DNA of 64,000 nucleotides from a virus, in the IMG/VR virus record IMGVR_UViG_3300043409_002109, positions 86,206-150,205 of that record, one strand, 5' to 3'. The stretch's first letter is position 1, and every line of letters starts with the position of its first letter. The translations under genes were made by a program, and so were the position numbers. Below the pieces are notes generated by a model. That model ran no database searches. It was not told the DNA's origin and worked only from the letters and a program-made list of their open reading frames with translations. Below, piece after piece: positions 58,461-64,000 of this stretch.

Positions 58461-58859
58461 TCATAGAGAACTCATCAACCAGATCCAAGTGCTTATTAGA
58501 CATAAGGTGTGGGCCAACTGGTCTAGGCCAATTATTACGAAGAAGTTATGTACTTCACCTTGCGCCCAGAGCTTACCAGTAATTCTACTTGTAATAGCAT
58601 CTATCACAAAATGGAATGAGCCATTAACCCATAGCCACCATGGAAACATAAAGGTGTTTCTTTGGATCTCTATATACATTGAAGGTATAAACAAACAGGT
58701 AGCCAATACTAAAGTGTAAGTAAAAACATGGCTTAGCAATAGATACCAGTCTTTGCTTTTGCCTTTAGCTTGAATATCACTTTGCATGATGAAGTCTGCT
58801 ACCCAATGAGAAATTAGAATACAACACAGAATTGGAAAACTAATCATAGTAGATTCCAC
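58461..58859 (-). CDS. DUF3307-type membrane protein, 132 aa (second copy)
   Basis: Paralogue of 31361-31720: ISHWVADFIMQSD, LLSHVFTYTLV, NGSFHFVIDAITS, IGLDQLAHTLCL in the same order, with four hydrophobic segments. Retained His/Asp residues in membrane helices suggest a real activity. Unknown function. Confidence 0.6.
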   Translation of the reverse strand: MESTMISFPILCCILISHWVADFIMQSDIQAKGKSKDWYLLLSHVFTYTLVLATCLFIPSMYIEIQRNTFMFPWWLWVNGSFHFVIDAITSRITGKLWAQGEVHNFFVIIGLDQLAHTLCLISTWIWLMSSL

Positions 58860-58898
58860 CTTTTTGGTATTAGGTTATGTTAGATTAGATATCTAAAA

Positions 58899-59198
58899 TT
58901 ATGTTTCTTCTGGTGATGTAGACATCTTCAGAAGATTTTCTAGTTCTGGTCCGTAATCCACTGTGAAGCTTAGATATTCATGCTCTTCATTACCGTACCT
59001 CGCGCCCAAAGAATGCCAACCATTATTTGACGGAATAATATAAGCATCTAAATGAGGATATTGTAAGCACATACTCTTCAGTAAGAATAATCTAGCTTCA
59101 GAGTCAGAACAATTATAATATTTACTAGCAAGCTCTAGAATAGAATCTAAAGGTAAATCTCTAGCTTCTTTCCAAGGATTTATCCAATGTCTCTTCAT
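58899..59198 (-). CDS. hypothetical protein, 99 aa
   Basis: Not recognised. Starts MKRHWINPWKEARDLP; start overlaps the stop of the 42-aa gene upstream (ATGA). Mixed alpha/beta. Confidence 0.5.
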   Translation of the reverse strand: MKRHWINPWKEARDLPLDSILELASKYYNCSDSEARLFLLKSMCLQYPHLDAYIIPSNNGWHSLGARYGNEEHEYLSFTVDYGPELENLLKMSTSPEET

Positions 59199-59323
59199 TT
59201 TGTTTCTAGTTTAGCGAGGATGGTTCCTACACCGATACAAATTGTTGCACTAGATGCATCTTTGCTCAACACATGGAATATGCCCATTATGTACCATATG
59301 CAAACAACAATAGTATTAAACAT
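59195..59323 (-). CDS. small two-segment membrane protein, 42 aa
   Basis: MFNTIVVCIWYIMGIFHVLS then a second hydrophobic part (SSATICIGVGTILAKLE). SD AGAAGAAGAAAT; ATGA overlap with the next gene. Missed by usual length cut-offs. Confidence 0.5.
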   Translation of the reverse strand: MFNTIVVCIWYIMGIFHVLSKDASSATICIGVGTILAKLETK

Positions 59324-59435
59324 ATTTCTTCTTCTCTTTGGTATTCAGTTGGTTAATGGAGATCAAGTATGGTGCTCCATCAGGAAATTCTTTAGCTGCC
59401 AACACGCGATAGAGCTTATCTTGGTTATAGCACAT
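59316..59435 (-). CDS. small protein, 39 aa
   Basis: MCYNQDKLYRVLAAKEFPDG..., ends overlapping the 42-aa gene's start by 8 bases. Charged Lys-rich C-terminus. SD weak; composition protein-like. Confidence 0.4.
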   Translation of the reverse strand: MCYNQDKLYRVLAAKEFPDGAPYLISINQLNTKEKKKYV

Positions 59436-59569
59436 TAGATAGATCAGGAGATGCCGGACTACCTCCGTTCAGATTGACTCCTAGTCCTGCTATGGACTAC
59501 CCCGATATGACAAGATCCTTCCTCGTAAAACGTACGCTGTCGCCGGATCAGGGGTTTTTCTTATTATGA

Positions 59570-59938
59570 TTATCCTGTATAGCTCATCCCATGTAGTTCT
59601 TTCATTCTGATGTGATCAACAATAGCTTTTGGATCATCAATCGAGATGAAAGATACCGGGCATAGTTTCGGGCTTAATTTTACTCTAATAATATTAAGCC
59701 ATTCACCTTCAGAATTGATAACAATTACTGGAGTATTGCAAGGAATATATTCGAATTCAATTAGCTCAAAGATTTCTTTCTGATCATGATTTATTAAGAT
59801 CAGATTAATCTTTTGATTCTCTAAATAGAATTTAGCTTGTGGAACTGAATTGGCTAAGAAGATATCTTTGTAATGAAGATGGGCGCGCCATAGTTCATAA
59901 ATATCACTGTATTTAATTCCAAAATAAAGAATCTTCAT
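59570..59938 (-). CDS. receiver-like small protein, 122 aa
   Basis: Alternating strand/helix pattern (KILYFGIKYSD, KINLILINHD, TPVIVINSEG, CPVSFISIDDP) of a CheY-like fold without the phospho-acceptor Asp context. Function unknown. Downstream of the tRNA-like cluster. Confidence 0.45.
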   Translation of the reverse strand: MKILYFGIKYSDIYELWRAHLHYKDIFLANSVPQAKFYLENQKINLILINHDQKEIFELIEFEYIPCNTPVIVINSEGEWLNIIRVKLSPKLCPVSFISIDDPKAIVDHIRMKELHGMSYTG

Positions 59939-59957
59939 TTATTATTATTCCTAAAAG

Positions 59958-60032
59958 GGGTGTAGCTACTAGGATTTGATACCTAGAACTCGGGAGTTAT
60001 GCCTCCTGCCTCTACTTTTGGGCCATAGCTAC
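59958..60032 (-). tRNA. tRNA-like structure, CAU-type anticodon, non-canonical
   Basis: Seven-bp acceptor GTAGCTA/TAGCTAC, D-arm GCC...GGC, T-arm CTAGG/CCTAG but with an 8-base loop TATCAAAT. The anticodon arm GGAG/CTCC closes a six-base loop GCATAA with CAU but no U33. 3' end reads ACCC rather than CCA. Could be a decayed tRNA-Met or a structure built to escape anticodon nucleases. Confidence 0.45.
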
Positions 60033-60044
60033 ATGAAAGAGTGG

Positions 60045-60125
60045 TGGGGCTTGAGGTAGGATTTGCACCCACTGAGACTAGTATTGCCGGATCAACCGGT
60101 GCTCTACTATACGAGCATCTCAAGC
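60045..60125 (-). tRNA. tRNA-Ser-like (UGA), non-canonical
   Basis: Perfect acceptor GCTTGAG/CTCAAGC with encoded CCA, D-arm GCTC/GAGC, anticodon loop GTTGATC (UGA) on a short CCG/CGG stem, 14-base variable region, T-arm GTGGG TGCAAAT CCTAC with G replacing the invariant second U. Plausible class II tRNA-Ser but degenerate. Confidence 0.5.
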
Positions 60126-60134
60126 TATAACTGA

Positions 60135-60238
60135 GGAAGTTGTTGGGAATCGAACCCAAATCAATCGCCGCTAAACCAAGCACCTACTCGTCTGATCTAT
60201 CTGATCATAAGGCGATTCCGTGAGGTGCATTAACTTCC
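60135..60238 (-). tRNA. oversized tRNA-like structure (104 nt)
   Basis: Acceptor GGAAGTT/AACTTCC and T-arm TTGGG TTCGATT CCCAA are clear, but the interior is about 30 nt too long. It contains GCACCT/AGGTGC and ATCGCC/GGCGAT pairs that cross (pseudoknot), plus a TGATC/GATCA hairpin. No CCA. Could hold a small insertion or be a tRNA mimic. Confidence 0.4.
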
Positions 60239-60249
60239 ATAGAAAAGAG

Positions 60250-60337
60250 TGATACCTGTTCAGATTCGAACTGAAATTGCCTATTAGGGAGTCGAACCCC
60301 TCGCCATATCTAGCGGCGTCCACACGCCCAGGTATCA
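60250..60337 (-). tRNA. tRNA-like structure with long acceptor (88 nt)
   Basis: Nine-bp acceptor TGATACCTG/CAGGTATCA, T-arm TTCAG TTCGAAT CTGAA, D-arm-like GGCG...CGCC and an extra AGGGG TTCGACT CCCT hairpin in the variable position. No CCA. The long acceptor and large variable arm recall tRNA-Sec topology, but no UCA anticodon loop was found. Confidence 0.4.
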
Positions 60338-60344
60338 TGTAGAG

Positions 60345-60900
60345 AGGTCACCGCAACCCTCTCAATGGTAGGTAAAGTTTTATGCCCATTTAAGGGGTGC
60401 CGGATTCCTACTTTGTCTTTAACCGGTACGGTGGTTTCGGGACTATGTTCCTCACCCGAATGTGTGTCCTACAGCAATCCGACACTTTGAGTAGTCCATT
60501 AATAATCTTATTGGGTCTTCTCCTTTCGGATATTACTACTAAAATCAGCCAATAAGATAAGATCTTACATGTCTCCGGTCAAGATCTTGTGACTTAAACA
60601 CGACATGCTATGTCTCCCTACTCGTACATGGTCTATCCGGGAGCAGATAGTATATGATGCAACTACAAAGGATCTACGAGTAATACCTATTGTAAAGGGG
60701 CTCTAGGGCCAACAAGGTGCTGAGAAGTAGTTGCATAACTCCATGTTTAAGCTTAGGAATTTTATTCAGTGACCCTGTTCTTGACGCCGCTTAAGACCGA
60801 TTTTGGTTCTTCGTGTCTACTTCATTATTCATTGAGGGAGCCGCGGGATCACTCTTAAACCTTATTTGTGTTTGATTAAAACACTTTCAGGACAATTAAG
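60345..60900 (-). ncRNA. candidate large structured RNA A
   Basis: About 550 bases without an ORF. Many helices: ATGCAACTAC/GTAGTTGCAT (60657-60666 with 60727-60736), CTTATTGG/CCAATAAG (60507-60514 with 60549-60556) enclosing TCC-GAAA-GGA read on the minus strand, TTCGGG/CCCGAA (60436-60460), GTGCCGG/CCGGTAC, GACAT/ATGTC, AAGACC/GGTTCTT. Helix density and a GNRA loop on the minus strand argue for a folded RNA next to tRNAs, as with GOLLD- and ROOL-type phage RNAs; identity not established. Confidence 0.5.
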
Positions 60901-60912
60901 TTCATCCGTTGG

Positions 60913-61296
60913 CTATAGATTTTTTAGTAATGGGCAAACATATTCAAGTTGAAAATGTTTGATATGTTCTTTGGTAGTAAAGGTCTCGCAATAGTTTTCT
61001 AGAAACTCTTGATGTAGATTCATTTGATATAGATAATATACAAATGCCTCGAATACATCAGCTTTAGGTTTGAGCCCTTCAATTTCAGAGATATATCTAC
61101 AAATGTATAGGTTCATCCACTCATTAGAATTTAGTTTATCTTCTAAGTGGTTGAGTGAACTTCTGCCTTTAAATCGCGCGCGCAAGAACAGTCTACAATG
61201 CAATCGAACGATAGCATCACCAGCCCAAGCCATACGAAGACGTTCACCTTGATTGGAGAAACCTTTAGTGGCTTTAAAGTTCTGTAGATGTTTCAT
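60913..61296 (-). CDS. RNase III-like (Mini-III-type) protein, 127 aa
   Basis: Single RNase III catalytic-domain size, no dsRBD. RLRMAWAGDAIVRLHCRLFL matches the LxxxGDAxxxLxxxxxL signature, and KADVFEAFVYYLYQ matches the DxFEA(x)xGALY signature with the second acidic pair. Mini-III enzymes mature structured RNAs. Placed between two candidate structured RNAs and next to tRNA-like elements, it may process them. Catalytic competence is uncertain because the first Glu is replaced by Ala/Trp context. Confidence 0.7.
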   Translation of the reverse strand: MKHLQNFKATKGFSNQGERLRMAWAGDAIVRLHCRLFLRARFKGRSSLNHLEDKLNSNEWMNLYICRYISEIEGLKPKADVFEAFVYYLYQMNLHQEFLENYCETFTTKEHIKHFQLEYVCPLLKNL

Positions 61297-61309
61297 AATA
61301 ATTCCGAAT

Positions 61310-61915
61310 AGAGTTAAAGGACAATAAGAATTATTATAATGAGCATGAAATCACTTTAGAATGGATGGCGTAGGAATTGGCACGTCACCTACTATGAGCA
61401 GCATTGCCCTCGCGCTCTTTATCGATTTTCTTTTGAGTATAACATAGGTAATCGAAAAGACCTTGTTACACTATGCCTTTAATAGCCATTAGGCATTTGA
61501 ACGGTATGCTACCGGATTTCTCCGTTGTTCTTTCACTAGTCTCTTACTATATAGTTATCGTTCTACCCGGAATACTAGTGGAACCCAGTAGGCACATGAG
61601 GTAACTATATAGCTCAATTTGTTATACTCTTGTTGATTGAGTTTAAATAAGTATGTCTTAGAACATAGTTCTCTGAGAAACATTTTAAGTGGCTCCCAGG
61701 CATCCGCACTTATCTAAAAGGGTGAGTACTTGTATACACGCTTAACATGCGCTTTGTCGTAATACCCACTCAGGGGCATAGAATAGACTTCTGGTGGGAG
61801 CAACCCCATTGTGTTGTATATCTATTCATACCCGTTTCAAGTATTGGCTAGCTTCCCTTGAAGTTTGGATCTTACTCATTGCCGGGCTCTAAACCGGTCA
61901 ATATCGTACTCAGAA
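61310..61915 (-). ncRNA. candidate large structured RNA B
   Basis: About 600 bases without an ORF. An 11-bp helix CTATATAGTTA/TAACTATATAG (61547-61557 with 61602-61612) encloses a 44-base tRNA-like loop. Other stems: ATGCCT/AGGCAT (61473-61496), AACGG/CCGTT, GGTA/TACC, ACTAGT/ACTAGT, AAGTG/CACTT, CTTC/GAAG. Similar size and helix style to region A. Confidence 0.45.
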
Positions 61916-61916
61916 A

Positions 61917-62105
61917 TTATTTGTTGTTACTAGGCGGTTGAGTGTCCCAATAGTTAGGATCATTAATCCGTTCTTCTTCAATTGCTTCTTCAACTGCTTC
62001 GGCAATTAGCTGTTGAACAATCTCGTTATCACGAATCTGTTCACGAGTTGCTTCGGAGTGTGTTTCTCCATAAGCGACATATTCTCTTAGTACATAAAGT
62101 TTCAT
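61917..62105 (-). CDS. hypothetical acidic protein, 62 aa
   Basis: Not recognised. Helical, Glu-rich (LIAEAVEEAIEEERIND). Four-base ATGA overlap with the 60-aa gene upstream. Confidence 0.5.
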   Translation of the reverse strand: MKLYVLREYVAYGETHSEATREQIRDNEIVQQLIAEAVEEAIEEERINDPNYWDTQPPSNNK

Positions 62106-62284
62106 GAGATCATTACCACAAAGGTAGTTTTAGTGTTAGGGTAATCAGTAAATTCTGAAATAGAACTTTCATAAACTTCATCTATTTCTTGATCATCCGG
62201 TACATTCCCATCAAAAAATCGTTTGTGCACAACTTTTTCGGGATCTAGCTTTTGAAGTTTATCTATTAGTTCTCGTACTTTCAC
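62102..62284 (-). CDS. hypothetical protein, 60 aa
   Basis: Not recognised as a family. MKVRELIDKLQKLDPEKVV is a common start of small phage proteins with an N-terminal helix followed by strands (TTFVVMIS). Confidence 0.55.
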   Translation of the reverse strand: MKVRELIDKLQKLDPEKVVHKRFFDGNVPDDQEIDEVYESSISEFTDYPNTKTTFVVMIS

Positions 62285-62430
62285 TTTATTTCCTTTATGG
62301 GTGTGAGGCTTAGGTCGATTCTCCTCACTTGCGGCATATCACTCCTCAATCCTAGACCGTTAGGTATTAGGCTTAGCCGTTACATTAAGCTGTACACACT
62401 TAACTTATTTGTATGGAGTACCATCTCCAT

Positions 62431-62502
62431 TGGTGCAGGGATAGGATTTGAACCTATATAGAGAGTGCTTGCTCTTGCCGTACCTTTTGGACTACTACCT
62501 GC
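62431..62502 (-). tRNA. short tRNA-like gene (72 nt), isotype uncertain
   Basis: Encoded CCA with A73, acceptor GCAGGTA/TCCCTGC (T-C mismatch at position 6), D-arm GTC...GGC, T-arm (A)TAGG TTCAAAT CCTA(T). The anticodon arm AGAG/CTCT closes a six-base loop CAAGCA without U33; GCA (Cys) or AGC (Ala) are possible readings. Probably expressed but non-standard. Confidence 0.5.
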
Positions 62503-62511
62503 ATAGAATAT

Positions 62512-62742
62512 TCAATCGGGACACACTAAGCGCAATTCGTTAGTGTTGCCGAATCCTGGAGATCTTGGGACATCACCATAGTAATTACCGCCTCCATGGA
62601 GAGAACAGCGTGAGCTACTAAAGCTATACCAGTATGTTGTTGTCTCATGAGCGAACTTAAGGGATGAAACAGTAGGCGTGATACTGTTTATAATGCCGAG
62701 TAATGACCATTTACCAGTGAATCTGTTTTTAGCAAATAGCAT
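62512..62742 (-). CDS. hypothetical protein, 76 aa
   Basis: Not recognised. Aromatic and Ser/Gly-rich, beta-type. SD AAGGATTACC before the ATG. Ends just upstream of the short tRNA-like gene. Confidence 0.45.
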   Translation of the reverse strand: MLFAKNRFTGKWSLLGIINSITPTVSSLKFAHETTTYWYSFSSSRCSLHGGGNYYGDVPRSPGFGNTNELRLVCPD

Positions 62743-62750
62743 GGTAATCC

Positions 62751-63155
62751 TTAAGATGATTTTAGAAGAAATTTTTGAGCAGCTTCGCGCGCAAAACCTC
62801 TATTCACATAGACAATACGTCCATTACTATTTCTAGGACTATAGAATCCTACATAGAGAATATGAGAAGTTGTGATTGCGCAACGAGTATCAGAATAATC
62901 TTGTCCTGAAAGAATATGTCCACATAGTTCTTTCATTTCGGGCAAAGATCCTTCAACACAAGTATATGGATCTAGGCGCGCACTATCACGAAGATAGATA
63001 CAAGAATAAGGTTTATCTTTAGTGGGTTTTTCTTCTTCTTCCCATCTAATATTTCTATGTTCTAGCCATTCAACTCTATACCAATTAGATAGTGATGTAG
63101 ATTTTATTGTGATAGTTCTATTTGGTTCGTAAATAGCTTTGCTGATTTTGTACAT
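62751..63155 (-). CDS. hypothetical protein, 134 aa
   Basis: Not recognised. Beta-rich N-half (TITIKSTSLSNWYRVEWLEH), C-terminal helix with REAAQKFLLKSS. Last protein gene before a long non-coding region. Confidence 0.5.
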   Translation of the reverse strand: MYKISKAIYEPNRTITIKSTSLSNWYRVEWLEHRNIRWEEEEKPTKDKPYSCIYLRDSARLDPYTCVEGSLPEMKELCGHILSGQDYSDTRCAITTSHILYVGFYSPRNSNGRIVYVNRGFAREAAQKFLLKSS

Positions 63156-63159
63156 GGAT

Positions 63160-64000
63160 CACTCTTTAAAAGGGTGTAGACCTAGCCTTGGCTTTCTGAT
63201 TTCCAAGAATCATTCTACGTGGAGACTGCTCGTTGTGACGATTGGTGTCTCTTAATACTAATCCCTGCCTTATCAGTTATGTGAGATACCTGATGTTGGG
63301 ATGGCGAACTTTCTCTGGCTCACATCAGCACTGTTCGGTAGTACCTCGGGCATAGCTCATCACCCGTATTGATTAGTCGCGATGGTTTTTAAGGCCATGT
63401 AATCTTTGGATTTGTATTAAAAGGTAAGTACCTAAATCCCAAGGCCCCTGATTTTAACTTACAGGTAGTAATAGAACTTTAGTGGAAATCCACTCACAGG
63501 TGAGATACTCAACACTGTTTCCAACTTACTTGCGATCTCGGACCTATTCTATTTGATGAGCATTGTTAGTCTTTCCTAACAGCCAATTGGTTTGTTTCTG
63601 TCCAATAACATTTTAGTTCTTGTAACTAACAAGCAAGTAGAACATTAGCTATTGTTTCCCGCGAATTGCTGGTTGACTCTATTATTCAGTCGGTGCGGAG
63701 CCTATAAATAGGACGCAGCTGATATCTAAGAGTTTATATTCTGAATTAGAATATCCGGCGCATTTCTACCTGATTCGCATTAAACAATGTATTGATACCC
63801 AAAGGGAAATTTCAAAATACATTGTATGTGTGTTCTAGCCTTTTCAGTGCACTAAGATCTATTCGACTTTAACAAGACTATAGGAACACCACTATAGAAT
63901 GCGTAGAATCATTAGCATGACCCGTCTTTAACTTGAGATCAAAATTTACAGGAGATTATACAGGTTCGTCCGGGCGCCCTTGATACCTGAATCAAATTTT
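63160..64000 (-). ncRNA. candidate large structured RNA C (runs to window edge)
   Basis: More than 800 bases with no ORF over 60 codons. Stems include ACAATGTAT/ATACATTGT (63784-63792 with 63817-63825), TATATTC/GAATAT, TGACT/AGTC, CCTA/TAGG, CTTGT/ACAAG inside GTTC/GAAC, and GTTAG/CTAAC whose minus-strand loop is GAAAGA. May contain more than one RNA; the strand is inferred from neighbours. Confidence 0.4.

Noticed and set aside
59187-59438. Plus-strand 83-codon ORF
   Set aside because: It is the complement of two overlapping small minus-strand genes that show SDs and coupled start/stop codons; the plus frame has no SD.
60135-60337. tmRNA
   Set aside because: Pseudoknot-like pairs and TTCGA loops suggested it, but there is no resume-codon/tag reading frame, no CCA end and the ends lack the tmRNA GGGGC...GCUCC-type acceptor.
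60250-60337. tRNA-Sec
   Set aside because: Long acceptor and variable arm fit, but no UCA anticodon loop can be placed and no SelB or SECIS context is visible.
60345-60900. Fragments of rRNA
   Set aside because: No recognisable universal rRNA segments; helices are unrelated to 16S/23S motifs I know.

Overview
The window looks like part of the genome of a large tailed phage (jumbo-phage style), probably of a Gram-negative host. Almost every gene is on the minus strand, packed end to start with short overlaps and Shine-Dalgarno (SD) sites of the AGGAA/GGAG type. The set mixes a bacterial-type replication apparatus (DnaG primase, DnaE/Pol III alpha, RecA, PhoH) with nucleotide-metabolism enzymes, virion proteins, tRNAs and many small unknowns. 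There are no rRNA genes, ribosomal proteins, transposases or CRISPR arrays. Host identity cannot be read from the sequence.

Layout, left to right. 1-7321: primase (cut by the window edge), IMP dehydrogenase-like enzyme, Cas4/RecB-like nuclease, metallophosphoesterase and the C-terminal two thirds of DnaE. 7322-12384: an approximately 5 kb interruption of dnaE. It carries a recognisable group I intron core at its 7.3-7.5 kb end and five virion-type genes (glycine-rich adhesin, repeat-rich tail fibre and partners) in both orientations. 12385-13602: the PHP-domain N-terminal part of DnaE. 13.6-22.1 kb: recombination and replication genes (RecA, HD and dATP/dGTP phosphohydrolases, Holliday-junction-resolvase-like nuclease, SpoVG-like protein, Whirly-type ssDNA-binding protein, PhoH).

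22.5-28.6 kb: the most striking block. A tight operon encodes a ubiquitin/MoaD-like beta-grasp protein, a ThiF/E1-like adenylyltransferase, a JAMM metallopeptidase, an 829-residue protein with an E2-like signature, and two unknown partners. It is preceded by a Lon-like protein that keeps the AAA+ ATPase but lacks the protease domain. This looks like a phage-encoded protein-conjugation system.

30.6-47.3 kb: small membrane and coiled-coil proteins, NUDIX hydrolase, class II ribonucleotide reductase, dUTPase, NifU-like protein, macrodomain protein, PPP phosphatase, an NAD+ salvage pair (NAMPT and NMN adenylyltransferase-NUDIX) whose genes share an identical 23-base leader, an AAA+ ATPase, an RNA ligase, an MmcB-like nuclease and a 2H phosphoesterase. 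47.3-54 kb: mostly small unknowns, a SLOG-type protein and a phosphoesterase.

53.8-64 kb: four recognisable tRNA genes with encoded CCA (Ile, Gln, Asn and one aberrant), an exported trypsin-like protease, an I-Ssp6803I-like homing endonuclease beside the aberrant tRNA, a nucleotidyltransferase, a cluster of non-canonical tRNA-like structures, an RNase III-like protein, and three 0.55-0.85 kb non-coding stretches full of long complementary helices. These are candidates for large structured phage RNAs.

Themes: (i) a replisome whose polymerase gene needs RNA splicing (perhaps in trans) to be whole; (ii) protein modification by a Ub-like system; (iii) NAD+ rebuilding and nucleotide-pool control; (iv) RNA repair and RNA structure (ligase, 2H enzyme, RNase III, odd tRNAs). 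Functional statements rest on motifs read by eye; no database search was possible.
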